From Salticus scenicus (Eukaryota; Arthropoda; Arachnida; Araneae; Salticidae): a stretch of DNA of 64,000 nt. A program made the translations under genes and the position numbers. Location of the stretch: positions 264,915,700 to 264,979,699 of the forward strand of contig OZ005654.1 of assembly GCA_963930645.1 (NCBI GenBank), written 5' to 3'. Below are positions 23,035 to 34,099 of this stretch, in pieces (position 1 is the first letter of the stretch; each line of letters begins with the position of its first letter). The notes below the pieces were generated by a model. The model was given only the letters and a program-made list of their open reading frames with translations. It was not told the DNA's origin and did not search any database.

Positions 23035-23275
23035 TTGGACCCTTACTTCCCCTATCACGGCCTTTCTCACTTTTCATGGCTCATTTCAAGAATATCTTTA
23101 TAGGTTCCACCGACGACGCTCACCTCTGTGCCCTTGTTGTGAAGGCACTGCTTCCCATTACTACTTCAACTGTCCCCTTACCTCTAGTTTTCACCTACGA
23201 AACCCATCCTCAAGAACAGTAAACTGGTTAGACAATATCATCACTAGACCATGCTTGCCAACCATCTCATTATGA
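23035..23275 (+). pseudogene. LINE ORF2 C-terminus fragment
   Basis: Reads SPITAFLTFHGSFQEYLYRF, then RRRSPLCPCCEGTASHYYFNC and HLRNPSSRTVNWLDNIITRP. It aligns with the end of the first LINE ORF (AAFLTGHGPFPSYLHKF, RSSLCPCGEEG, HLRNPSPRPHNWLENILTRK) and keeps the Cys/His pattern. A stop follows soon after. No RT or RNase H is left, so it is non-functional. Confidence 0.85.
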
Positions 23276-23650
23276 AGCGTAGTACTTTTAGTCACCGCCT
23301 TTTTTTGTACACCACTAATTTTTTAGAGTAATTTCTTTCTTATTTAATCGTAACACTATTTGGAGAGAATTGCTCTAAATAAAAAGTGGTGGGGGAAAAG
23401 GGGCGTATTTTCAAGGGGCGTTAACAAGTCTACGCTTATTAATGAGATGGTTGGCAGTCCTGCTAGACCCTCCCTTAACAAAAACTAAATAAAATCTACG
23501 CACTTTTACAAGAAATTACTAATTTAACAGATTAACCTCCAAGCTTCTTCCTACTGGCTCAAGTTGCAACCTACAATAGTGATTATCCCAAGCTACTCAG
23601 TTCTGCAGCACTACTCAAAACTTGTACAGCAACGTTACCAAATTAACCAA

Positions 23651-23690
23651 TGTTGCCCGTGTCGCGTGGGGCGAAAGCCCGGCCACAACA
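23651..23690 (+). ncRNA. LINE 3' UTR stem-loop motif, copy 2a
   Basis: Outer stem TGTTG/CAACA plus CC/GG, unpaired GTGTCGCGTG, inner hairpin GGGC-GAAA-GCCC. Same layout as 21263-21297 with different paired bases. Confidence 0.65.
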
Positions 23691-23840
23691 TGCAAATTTC
23701 AAAAAGACTTTTACCAATGCTCCTAAACCAACTCAAAGACTGAAACGAATGAACTGAAATACTTAATTATGGACTCAGCTAATGACAACATAGACTAAAC
23801 TTCTCGATGCAAAGAATTAACAAAGCTTTGTATTACTCTT

Positions 23841-23876
23841 TGTGCCTTGTGTCGCGTGGGGTTTAATCCCGGCACA
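23841..23876 (+). ncRNA. LINE 3' UTR stem-loop motif, copy 2b
   Basis: Outer stem TGTGCC/GGCACA, unpaired TGTGTCGCGTG, inner hairpin GGG-TTTAAT-CCC. Confidence 0.65.
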
Positions 23877-23895
23877 TCTGCTATAAATAATTTTA

Positions 23896-23930
23896 TCGCC
23901 CTCTGTCGGTTAAGGCTCAATGCCTGGCGA
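23896..23930 (+). ncRNA. LINE 3' UTR stem-loop motif, copy 2c
   Basis: Outer stem TCGCC/GGCGA, unpaired CTGTCGG (one base off the TGTCGCG consensus), inner hairpin AGGC-TCAAT-GCCT. Confidence 0.6.
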
Positions 23931-23971
23931 ATTTTGTAAACTCTTGTTGAATTCTCAATAAACGTTCAGAG

Positions 23972-24051
23972 CAGTTCCCTTTATCTCGGACACTTGTTGC
24001 CCGAGACACTGAAGCGTTCAACATCGCTCCAAGAGCGATGAGCGGGGACTG
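23972..24051 (+). ncRNA. LINE copy 2, 3'-terminal stem structure
   Basis: Outer stem CAGTTCCC (23972-23979) with GGGGACTG (24044-24051), including one G-T pair, encloses CATCGCTC-CAA-GAGCGATG (24022-24040). Compared with the first copy, both stems changed on both strands and still pair. Confidence 0.65.
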
Positions 24052-24063
24052 ACCCCTGTTCAG

Positions 24064-24073
24064 GATGTTGAAA
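24064..24073. repeat. 10 bp target-site duplication of LINE copy 2 (right)
   Basis: GATGTTGAAA, identical to 23014-23023. Confidence 0.75.
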
Positions 24074-24179
24074 TAGCATGTCATCAGCCAGCGGTTTATC
24101 GATCCCGAGGCATTGATTACAGAAGAAATCGGAGGGTTACGCTTTGTTTGCCGTGAAGGAAATAATACAACAACCTAAA

Positions 24180-24750
24180 TCGCTAACAGCTACTTCAGTG
24201 GCAACCTAGAAGGCTTGTATTACCACAATGTATAGCGTACACTTATGGGCTTAAGCAGTCGACAGACACTTTGTGTCCCTGCTCTATCGGCACGTCATCA
24301 CCAATAACGCCTACAATGGACCTTTGTATATTATCGCTGGACCGTAAAAGAATGAAAAAAAGTGTAACTTGCAGACACGAATTTCATTTTCTAATGAATA
24401 GCAATGACTGCCAAAATCGAATATACTGATTTTTAACGGAAACTCTAGCACCCGTATGCACAGTTTGTAATATACATGGCGGTAGTAGCAGTATTATGGA
24501 ATAGGCGTTGTTTTCTGTGAGATCATTAGGACACATAATCTCCATAAAACAATCCTTGATGTTTGTGGGGCACATGAACATTATTGAAAACAGAATCACC
24601 CCATTCATGGCAACAGTGTTGTTGGTGGGAAGCTGCGTTTATCAACAGGTTAAGGCACGATGTTACAAGCACCGAATTGCCAGTGACTAGTTGGAGAAAA
24701 TTGTGGCGAATTTCAAGTCATACCTTGGCCTCTTAATTAAGCTGATATGA
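24180..24750 (+). pseudogene. Heavily decayed Tc1-like transposase
   Basis: Fragments in changing frames keep the family order: LSARHHQ then RLQWTFVYYRWTVKE (compare RLQW...HWTVxxWK before the first catalytic Asp), then DTNFIF for the DESRF region, then GHMNIIENRITPFMATV, VYQQVKARCYKHRIA (compare FQQDNAxxHxA, with the Asp lost) and LEKIVANFKSYLG. Many stops and frameshifts and a missing Asp show an old relic. No terminal repeats were found. Confidence 0.55.
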
Positions 24751-24754
24751 ATTA

Positions 24755-24857
24755 GGTCTTCATCAGGGAGGCCCTCAGTGTAGGGGTGAAAGAGAAGTTT
24801 CTGAAAGGACAGTACCAATTAGCTAATAACTATCCTTAGCCCCCAACTTCTCACCTA
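24755..24857 (+). repeat. Dispersed ~103 bp repeat, family C (copy 1)
   Basis: Starts GTCTTCATCAGGGAGGC, continues through GAGAAGTTTCTGAAAGGAC and ends CCCCCAACTTCTCACC. It is almost identical to 39896-39998; the AGAAGTT/AACTTCT blocks are inverted and could pair. Nature unknown. Confidence 0.7.
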
Positions 24858-25232
24858 ACAGAAAACCACCATTAACTGAAAATAAATCTGACATACATAT
24901 AATTTTAAATATCCAAACTCAATTATAAAATTACCAAAATTACAACAGTAGTACAATTACAACAAATTAATATATATGAAATATACAAGAAATTACAAAA
25001 TACATTAAAATGAAATGCAATAAAATGAAACCCCCTACCTGATTAACTAACCCTCTTCGGCCGACGGGGCTACTCGTCGGTACTTAAATATCATCTTTAA
25101 TTTAGGAACCAGAAAAAACCGAAAGAGGAAAAAAATTGTAAGCGTTAAAATTCTCCTTTTATGTTTTTCTTATCTGTAAACTTATAAATTCGTTACAATA
25201 GTTACCTATATATATACATCTATCTATATCCA

Positions 25233-25281
<49 letters not shown>

Positions 25282-26211
25282 GGGGGTGATTAATGGTGGG
25301 TGTCTATATACAGATGTCAGACAAAGTAATGTAAGACATTCGAATTTAGACGTTTGTCGAATATATAGAGAAGTACTTGATAATATATAGAGGAGTATTT
25401 TTATAAATTTTACGATATTTTCCTGTGGTTCTATTTAGAATATGTGCATACATTTGGTTAATAACTTATGCAAAATATATTTTGTTAAATTTTGCTAGTG
25501 CGAAATTAAAATGTTTTTGTGAAAATGTATTTTAATATGCATATTTATATATATATAATAATTGTATCGAATAAAAAAGCTAATGATAGTTTAAAAGGCA
25601 GAATTTAAGTAGTAGGTGTAATACATAACATTTTTATCTATATACCAGTATTTCAGAACAAAACATAATTATTATTTTCCGCGTAGGTTTTCAAAATTTT
25701 CTGGCGTGTATCCTCTGTGAAATATTCTTCATCCCCAGTCATTAAAATACCTGAGGAGAAAATTTTTATTCTAATTTATTTCACTAAAATAATCCTAGTT
25801 TGACGTAACTTTATACTTAAAACCCGGGGGGGGGTAGGGGGGGTAGGGGAATGAAACTACTTATTCTATAAGTTGTCATAAACACACACACACATATATA
25901 TGACATTACTTTAACAGTTGTGAAATTTTACATACAAATGGGTTTAAATAAATTGTTCAACAAAACTCTAATCTATACTAATATATAAGGAGGAAAAGTT
26001 TGTTTATATGTGGAGACTAATCTCTAACACTACTAAACTGATTAAAAAAAAAAAAAAAAACACTAATCAAAAGCTACACTATCCCTGAGTGCTATACGCT
26101 ATAATTAATTTTAATAAAATATTTTTTTTAATTCGAAATTTCAATATTTTAATTAAAATCCCAATAAAAATCAAGAAATAAATATTGTAATGAAAGATGT
26201 TTTACCTGTGA
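24858..26211. other. AT-rich noncoding stretch
   Basis: No gene. Contains a pyrimidine (TC)n stretch at about 25225-25262 followed by (TA)n, a G run at 25825-25850 and an AC/TA run at 25883-25900. At 25974 CTATACTAATATATAAGGAGG resembles the start of Helitron-like repeats seen elsewhere in the window. Confidence 0.5.
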
Positions 26212-26285
26212 ACGCCGTGGCTACGAGGTAAAGCATTCGGATGCAAATCCAGAGATTCTGAATTCGATCCCTGTCCAGGGGAATT
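26212..26285 (+). repeat. tRNA-like SINE head (candidate, copy 2)
   Basis: Related to 11521-11606: GAACGCCGTGGCTACGAGG, then a GAATTCGATCCC box B-like block. Same order and spacing, diverged sequence. Not a complete tRNA by eye. Confidence 0.4.
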
Positions 26286-27164
26286 TTTTAGAAGTAATTT
26301 TTGTTTAAATCTAAATTGTTTATTTCTCATTCATTCATTCATTCATTATGTTTATTTTAATTATTCAGTTAATGTTATTTAATGTCTAGGTTTTTCAAAT
26401 TATAGGATATACTGTTCTAGAAAATTCATTAACTGTATATAGACCGAAGTAAAATTCACTTGATTTAAAAAATAAAGTCTCGGTGTGAGCTTAAAATTCT
26501 GAGTGTTTTTCCGCTTTAGTGTTTCTCTACAAATAATTGTGTGTCTAATATCTTACGTGACAGTATTAAAAATATAGCTGATTCCACTAGAAAACAAATT
26601 TTTATGCGTTCATTTTTTTTTTTTTTTTTTTTTTTTTACGTGAAAAGAAGTATATTTACGCGTAAACAATACAATTGATATAAAGCTTTGTGAAAAATTG
26701 AACTTGCACGATAAAATTGATATTACTATAGCTTTAAAAGGATTTCTTTTTCTAATGATGTGATTTATTAAAAAAAAAAAAAATCGTGGATATTCTAAAT
26801 ATTGACGTTTAAACATTATTATAAATTATAGTTATTAATTAAATTTAATTTTGCATAAAAAAAAGAAAAAAAGAAAGAAACTTAATGCTTCAGACAAGCA
26901 AATTTTTTTTAATCCAATTTCTTTTAAATTATTCTGAATATATTTTCTTAAAAATAGGCTAATCATTAAAATCCATGATTTGTTTTTATTTTTATTTACT
27001 TTTATTTTACTTATTTATTTGTTCCGTTTTGCTTTCCAGCCTCTAATTTCCAATTAGGAGATTGTTATGCAGTTTGGCGCATTTCTCAAATCACACACAT
27101 GATGTGCATATCAGCTTATTTTTTGTTTTTTATTAAGAAATAAATGTATATTCTTTAAATATCT
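26286..27164. other. AT-rich noncoding stretch
   Basis: No gene. A short (ATTC)n run lies near 26329-26347 and T/A tracts at 26612-26637 and 26770-26783. Confidence 0.5.
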
Positions 27165-28165
27165 ACATCTATATAATAAAGAGAAGTATATGTCTGTGTA
27201 TCTGTGTGTATGCGTTCTAGTGCATAGATCGCAGAGCTACAAAACTTGGTAGATGGGTAGCTGGGATCATGAAGATTTTTTTCTAATTACTAATTACTAA
27301 TTTCTAATTTCTAATTTGAATTTTTTATTTTTATTATTTTATTTTTTTTTTTTATCCATTCACTTTTCTGTTACATTTTCTAAAATTTATTCTTCCATTT
27401 CAATCGTCTGAGTATCTTAGAAACGGTTATTACACTATTTATTATTTCTTTATTTAATTCATTCATTAGAATGCGAAATATTTCTCTTTTTTAAAATTTA
27501 TTATATTTATTGAAATAAAATGGTTAAACAGTTGAAAAAATTAAAGTCATTAAATTTAAAATTAAAAAAACTAATTCAAAACTTGTGTTTATGCATAATT
27601 TTTGTAATATAACAACTTTTTATTTTTCATTTATTTAATTAACTCCTTTCAAAGGGATTTTTTTTTCTTTTTTTAGTTTATAGCATTTATCGGAAAAAAT
27701 GGTAATATAATAATTTTTTTTTTAATTGATTAATTTTTTTTGTTTTTTGTTTTTTTAATTAATTTTAAAGGAAAATCTATTTTTCTTTTTATTTATTATA
27801 TTGATTGGAAACATATCGTAATTTAGTGTAAAGAACGAGGGCTATAAAATACATAATTCAAAAACTAAAATATTTAATAGATGCTGAGATAAAGTCATCC
27901 TTAAAATCGTAGTTCTTGAATAACAGCAGCTCCACCTGTCAATGATAATTACACAAATTGAAGCAAGTTCCTGGAACCGATGCAGTGCGGGCGGGAAAAG
28001 AGCTGTCATAGGCAGCAGGTACCCGAAGCGAGGTTTCGAGTAATTTCAATGTAATTTTTTTATTTTTTATTCATAAAGTGATATAGTTATTCAATTATTT
28101 TGAATATTCATTTAAATGTAGTGACCAGCAAATTAGGCGTAGCCTGCGAACTTTAGTATAAAGTT
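27165..28165. repeat. Possible Helitron-like remnant
   Basis: Starts CTATATAATAAAGAGAAGTA followed by GTGTATCTGTGTGTATGCG and an AGAGCTACAAAACTTGGTAG block. Starts of this kind, and an end near 28130 reading TTAGGCGTAGCCTGCGAAC, recall Helitron-type repeats in arthropods. There is no Rep/helicase and no clear CTRR end. Low confidence; the interior is AT-rich and noncoding. Confidence 0.25.
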
Positions 28166-28895
28166 GAGAGAGGAAACCGGAATCATATAGAAAAAACTGT
28201 TTATAAAGCTAAAAAAAAAAACCAAAGCACTATACATATTTTTTAAAAAGCAATAATTTGATTGATAAAGCTGCAATTTAATGTGAGGAGGGGTTTAATG
28301 TAATCTTAAACACTGGATAGAATATAAAGATTTGTTATTTACAGCTGAAATTTTTAGTTTGGTTGTACAAATAGGATTTCGTTTTTTCTATTTTATCATG
28401 AAGCTTTTTTTCTTTGAAGTAGAAAGAAACCTTACGCCACAGAATATTTCATTTACTTACGACAATGTATCTGACATAAAAATGTAATTCTTCTTACAAT
28501 TTAGAAAATGAAACTTGATCTCAAGTTCTCAAGTTCCTTAAAATAGAAAAGAAAAAAGAAAAAGCAATTTTTTTCGTGAATTTTTTCTGAAATTTTATTA
28601 TTTTTTTTCTGCATGAACGACAAATTCAAGAAAAGGTTTATTACACTTTTAAAAAAGTATTTCGGGAGAACTTAATAGGCAGTGTTCCAAAGTTTTATTT
28701 TTATTTTCATTTATTTATTTATTTAAACTAAGAATATACATTCTAAGTATATTTAAAGATATTCAATTTAACATCAGATAGGCAGGAAATTATATTTACG
28801 GAAATTTATGATTGTATATTACTCTTAATTTTCGATTATGATATTAGTATTCGTAAACTTAAGTATTCGTGAACATTTTTGATTTTTGATTTTTG

Positions 28896-28926
<31 letters not shown>

Positions 28927-30030
28927 TGAGAAGTATACGAAATTAACAAAATAGTAGTGGTGACCGTCTGCAACTTCTCAGATTGTTTTTATCTTAATGT
29001 GTTAGTCTGGTAATTTGTTAGACTGTGTATTAGATATATCAAGAACAAATGATCGTCACAATGTCGGATCACTTTTGAAATGTTGCTTATGATATTGGGA
29101 AGAGTCCTGTTTGCTTTCAACATTCTAGTTTATAAACTTCATAAGCTATTGGATATTTACTATATTTTAACAGGTGAGTATAGAGAAAAAATGTGTATAA
29201 ACGTCTATTATGAGGATTATTTTCATCGTAAAAGTATTGTACGAATTATGAAATATCTTTTTGATGTTGGCACGAACGTATAGTTGACTATGAAACTGCC
29301 AATTTAAAAACTTATTAAGATGAAAGTTTTAAGCGCAAAATTTACGATTTTCTTGATACTGGAATATAGCTTAAAACTTCGCATAAACGTGTATTAAGGG
29401 GATTTTTGGACTGGAAATACTATAAAATTGCAGGAAAACCGATATATAAAACTGACGCTAATAAAATTAAAGAACATATTAAAATAAGTAAAGTATCGAA
29501 GTAGGGGAAGGTAGCACAAGTGGTTGGACCGTTTCATTCTCCTACTAAACCGAATAATCGATAGACTTTTTTTTTTCTTTTTTGCGTAAATGTTGTATGG
29601 GGCATAGTAGAAATTTATCAGTACATACAAATTATGATGATACAAGCATTGTCTACCTATGCAACCTAGTTTATTTTGAACTCTATATTTTAAATTTTCT
29701 AATTATCTTCACACGCTTAAGTAAATCTAGAGCATTTTGTAATACATTTTATATTTACAATAAGAAAGTTTTACTGACTATCTTAGATTTTTTTTTTTCT
29801 TTTAAGTAAATTTGATAAAATTACTGACATAAAAATTAAGTTTTAACCAGTAACGTTTTGACTAAGAAAATAAAATTCTGGTAAAATAGAGAAAGTAATA
29901 TTGTTGTAATAATTAAATGGATTTGATATAGTGCTTATAAATCAATAATAAAAGGTAATTGTTTAAAATGCATACATGTATATACAGAAAATTAAAGGCT
30001 TCCTATAGTGAAAAAAAAAAAAAAAACTCT
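28166..30030. other. AT-rich noncoding stretch
   Basis: No gene recognised. Contains T tracts (28892-28922), A/T-rich segments and short chance frames (29080-29283, 29394-29645, 29582-29809) without motifs. Confidence 0.5.
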
Positions 30031-30156
30031 ACTGGCCATAAAAAATGCAACACTTTGATGGAAGCTTCAGAAAGGCGTGGAATTAATACTTAGGGGAAAG
30101 TGCGTGTTGCGGTAGGTTGCATTCGAACCGAGGTCGTTTTGGTAGTAATCCAGAGA

Positions 30157-30184
30157 CCTTTTGTCCAGACTTCTGGACAAAAGG
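30157..30184. repeat. Perfect 13 bp hairpin
   Basis: CCTTTTGTCCAGA, two bases, then TCTGGACAAAAGG. It lies in a more GC-rich block (about 30040-30545) that I could not assign; that block starts near 30036 with TGGCCATAAAAAATGCAAC, which looks like a transposon end. Confidence 0.7.
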
Positions 30185-30545
30185 TTCCATTGTCCATCGG
30201 TAAGTTAGGATTATCTATATTTGAATGGCGTTGATGGCGTCGCTACAGTACTCCCCCTCCTAGAAAGTACACCGTCGTGCGAGCGATATTAGTGCTGTAG
30301 ACGGTAGCGATGACCAGATAGTGCTGTCAGTTGCCCCGTTTTGCCAGGTTGAAGGAGCAATTGTGTTTGTTGATGCGGTGAGTTGAAGGCGTGAGGCGTG
30401 ACAAGTAGCTTTTTGTGCTGTGAGAACAGCGATTCACAGGCTTTGTTGCTCGGAGGTCTTTTTTTCTTTATGCTGCCATCTATTGCCATAGAACGAAGTT
30501 AATAGCTCGTTGCTTAAGAGCGTCTGTAGTCATCAATGAAGGAAA

Positions 30546-30845
30546 GTGATATTGGAGGAGTTTTTCGATTACGCGGTCATCATTCACTACGAATTTATTC
30601 CTGAAGACCAAACTTTCAATAAAGAACTTTACCTGGAGATCATTAAACGATTACGAGATGCAATCAGAAGAAAACGACCAGAAAAATGGGCAACAAACGA
30701 TTGGTGTCTTTCACACGACAATGCTCCACGACATCGCACTCAGGTTATGAAACAGTAGCTTGCCAGACACAGTGTTACCACTCTGGAACACCCTCCTTAT
30801 TCTCCCGACCTAGCACCAGCGAATTTTTTTCTCAGACTCCTAAAT
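30546..30845 (+). pseudogene. Mariner transposase, C-terminal fragment
   Basis: The frame reads EEFFDYAVIIHYEFIPEDQT, KELYLEIIKRLRDAIRRKRP and SHDNAPRHRTQVMKQ, a stop, then LARHSVTTLEHPPYSPDLAP and ANFFLRLL. These are the hallmark blocks of mariner transposases with the second and third catalytic Asp (HDNAP; YSPDLAP, D34D type). The first catalytic Asp and the N-terminal helix-turn-helix are missing and an in-frame stop splits the two blocks, so it is dead. It runs directly into a retrotransposon RT fragment. Confidence 0.8.
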
Positions 30846-30861
30846 TTTATTAGGACTTGAT

Positions 30862-31020
30862 TTTTGTGTTTCCTATTTTGAAGATGTCCTAATTGCATCC
30901 GCGACTGGAGAGGAACATTTGCGACAAATTCGTTTAATTTTTGAGCGTTTCCAAGAATATGAAGTGAGCCTCAATCCATCTAAATGCGTATTTCGCCAAT
31001 CAAAGATTTTTTATCAAATA
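30862..31020 (+). pseudogene. Ty3-type reverse transcriptase fragment
   Basis: Reads YFEDVLIASATGEEHLRQIR, LIFERFQEYEVSLNPSKCVF then RQSKIF. This is the catalytic box of a Ty3-type RT (YxDDVLIAS...HL...INPSKCVF). The catalytic box is YFED instead of YxDD. Only about 50 codons survive and no LTR is attached. It joins the mariner fragment without a gap, so the two relics were brought together by insertion or deletion. Confidence 0.75.
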
Positions 31021-32353
31021 GAACAACACTTTCATTTTCACATATTTTAAACCTGAGACTCCTCTCAGTTCAGTTCATATTTATTCTCAGTAAAGTTGAA
31101 AGTATTTTTTCAGTTCAGTTCAAATTTGAACGTGCTTTCAGTTCAGTTCAAAACTGTAACTCCTAAGATCACTACAGTACCATTTCTACAATTCAGTATA
31201 GACTATGTAAATATCTAACATTTCAGTGCAGACACACAACTTGAGTGTATGCATCACCACTTGCAAGTTCTATATAAAAATCATAGGTTTTTTCTCTTCT
31301 TTTCTTTCTTTCTCTTTTTTTATGTACTGAAATTATTTTCTCGTGCGATATTTTACCGTGCAAAATTTCAAAAAATAAGTTAACTCTCTTTTTTGCTTCT
31401 AAGTATGGTTTAGTATATACAAGTCATCGTAATTTCATGTGCAATGCAAATATTGTGGTAAAACTTTGTGTGACATTTTTTAGCAAAATATTAGATGTTA
31501 TGAATTTATCTGTGTTTGTAAATGTATGTGATAACAAGTTTAATTATCATATGACAAAGTGTAATTGCCACTAAATAGTAACAATGATAGTATAGCTTTT
31601 CTTCAACAAATTTGTAGCATAAACATATGCTTATTTTTTTCTGATTGTTTACTATCCCATCAAAATTGATACTTAACCATTTCTTTTATAATAAGTTATG
31701 TTGAACAACAACAAATCGTAAAGAGAACGCTTGTTTTTAGGGAGCTTATTTCATTATATGTTTACCATTTTCGACATCTTATGCGCTGATTATCATTAGA
31801 TTAAAAAGATTACATTTGAATATACCATAAAAGAAAAGTTGGAAAAAATCATTACCATTCCGATTTTTAAAAATTTTTGAATATTTAAAAATCTCATTAG
31901 AAAATACCTTGGAAATTATTTGTCATTAGAGCGAAAAAGAAAAAGAAAAAAAAAAACTGAGATGTTAAAACATCCGCAGTATATTTGAAAACTCGAAATA
32001 AAGAGGCAGTGGCACATGATGAGAGGAGATTATTAAAACTTTTATTTTGCATTTGGCTGCCTTTGCAACTTATTTAGGAATTGGCCGATTTTTTAACAAA
32101 CAACCATTTAATTTTAGCTAAATGTAATGTGAAATGTGAATATTGGATATTTAGGGTTGGAAATACACAAATTTGTTTGTTCAATTAAGTTTTATTTACA
32201 AGAAACCTAATTTTTGTTATGTGATTAAATATATATATATATATCAGATTTAAAATAACCGATATCCATAACAAAACATACCACTCGAAATTAGCAAAAT
32301 GTATCACAAACGGTCCAAAATTCATTAATTATGAGCTATTCTTTAATACAGTG
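31021..32353. other. AT-rich noncoding stretch
   Basis: No gene. The block CAGTTCAGTTCA recurs near 31058, 31101 and 31140. The rest is AT-rich with a (TA)n run near 32230-32244. Confidence 0.5.
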
Positions 32354-32707
32354 CACTGTTAAAAATTTCAACAGAAAACTCTGTGTAATCTATTATCTTA
32401 AGTCGTACATAAAATTACAGAGCAAAATAAACGGAGATGTTAAAAAACGTATTTTATACATTCATTTTAATACCTAATATTAATTAAATTAATTATTGTT
32501 GAGAATATATTTCGGACTTAGAATGCATTTTCTAAAGTAGAAACAGTCATTTTTAACTTTAATTAAGAAATTAAATAATAAAATTAGGTAAAAATACAGA
32601 ATAAAGATACAGAATCTCGATTATTCACTTTTAACTAAGAATTACTGTAAATTTACAGAGACTCTGGAAAAATATTTACATTAAATTTACAGAAATTTTT
32701 AACAGTG
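32354..32707. mobile_element. Small MITE, CACTGTTAAAAATTTC ends
   Basis: The left end CACTGTTAAAAATTTC is repeated inverted at the right end (ending 32707). The interior repeats ATTTACAGA-type blocks. No clear target duplication; no coding capacity. Confidence 0.55.
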
Positions 32708-33263
32708 TGGAAGGAAAGCCATTTGAATTTTAAAGAAATTTGCATAAAAACTTCACTATAGCCTGTTGAATCGTCATAGGCACGTTATTAAGTTAATAAC
32801 ATTTGATTAATAAATAATTATATTCTAAATAAGATTATAATATGTTATTACAAATTGATTGTACATAACCTTTGAACTTTGGCGTTTTTCCTTTTCCACG
32901 TCGTAAGGTCACATTTCCCCTTCCTTGATTGATAGAAGATATTTCAACTAAAAACTTCTCCATTGTCGAAGAAAATCAGAATGGCGATTTCACTGATCGG
33001 GAGACGACCGATTTTGAAACCCAGCAGCCTTAGAATTTGACGGGTTATGCAGTACATCGCGATTTTCAGATCTGCTTAGAACTAAAAAAACTGAAAAAAA
33101 CGCATTTTCCAAATTTAAAGAGTTGGCCGGTTTTGCAACTACACGATATATTTGTACTTTAATAGGATCTCTTTCTCTATTCTCAATAACTTGTTTAAAT
33201 ATTTCATCTACATTTAAAAATAAGCAAACAAATCAACACGTTATATTTTTATTTAATTATTAT
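32708..33263. other. Noncoding stretch
   Basis: No gene or repeat recognised. Confidence 0.45.
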
Positions 33264-33709
33264 TAGTACGACAGGACTATTTGTTTCAGACAGCGATTTC
33301 GCTTTGTCACCATATTGTAGTGTTCCCCTTCCAGTATGCCAGGATGCCTGCCAATATCCAATTTTACCATTTAATTATTTAAACTATCTTAAACTATTTA
33401 GAAATTTTATTTATAAACTCATCATCCGTGAAAATCCATTTTAAGTAGTTTGGAGTATATGGTTGATTCTTTTATACCAACTATGTGAAATGCCAGAGCC
33501 GGGAATTGAACGAGCCCTCCGCTCAACGGCGGATGCTCTTATATTGAGCCATTCTGGCTGAAAAACAACTAGACATTTCTCACACAATAACCGTTATACC
33601 TGCGTTTGCAGATATGAAGGCCTTGCAAACGGTTATAATGGCTTCTGTATAGATGGTTACGTCTTCTTAATGGTGATGTCTTCTGATAAGTTATTGAAGG
33701 TTTCTGTAC

Positions 33710-33742
<33 letters not shown>

Positions 33743-33790
33743 CAATAATAATTACAAGATTGAAATATATAAATTAGTCCTGTCGTACTA
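33264..33790. mobile_element. Non-autonomous element, TAGTACGACAGGACTA ends
   Basis: TAGTACGACAGGACTA at the left is repeated perfectly inverted at the right (TAGTCCTGTCGTACTA ending 33790). No clear target duplication. The interior contains a tRNA-like segment and a long A tract (33715-33742). Confidence 0.6.
33492..33558 (-). repeat. tRNA-like segment, degenerate (SINE head or tRNA relic)
   Basis: Read on the minus strand: acceptor-like GCCAGA/TCTGGC ends, a D stem GCTC/GAGC with a shortened loop, an anticodon-like stem TCCGC/GCGGA, and a T-arm with CGTTCAATTCC. The total is only about 67 bases and the anticodon loop is one base short, so it is not a normal tRNA gene. A tRNA-derived SINE head or decayed tRNA is more likely. 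Confidence 0.5.
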
Positions 33791-34097
33791 GATTAAATTC
33801 TGTCAAAGACAGAATCATTTATTTATTTATTCTCTTCTTCAGAGAATTTTCGGTCCGACTACTTTCTTGAAACATATTTCGTAAATTACTTTTATTTTTA
33901 TTTCTTTCTACTGGCTATAAACTATGTACACATCATATATTGTAGTTAATTTTGGAACAGTAAACAGGTATAATACAACTTAAAATGTGCATCCAGCTAT
34001 TAACACTTATAATCTTAATGCATCCAAATACTTTTGTGCGGCTTTATAAGTTAATGAACAATGTTTTTCTCATCATATCTTTTGTGAAACATTTATA
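33791..34097. other. Noncoding stretch
   Basis: Nothing recognised before the Tc1-like element. Confidence 0.5.
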
Positions 34098-34099
34098 TA

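Larger units (their letters stand above)
23024..24063 (+). mobile_element. Second LINE copy, severely 5'-truncated
   Basis: Same family type as the 17.9-21.6 kb LINE but clearly diverged. It keeps only the last part of ORF2 (C-terminal Cys/His region), then a longer 3' UTR with three stem-loop motifs, AATAAA (near 23956) and the terminal stem-loop, ending CCCTGTTCA. It is flanked by the 10 bp duplication GATGTTGAAA. Truncation at the 5' end is the usual result of incomplete target-primed reverse transcription. Confidence 0.85.

Noticed and set aside
33492..33558. A functional tRNA gene
   Set aside because: Too short, the anticodon loop is one base short and the D loop is reduced; it lies inside a TIR element.
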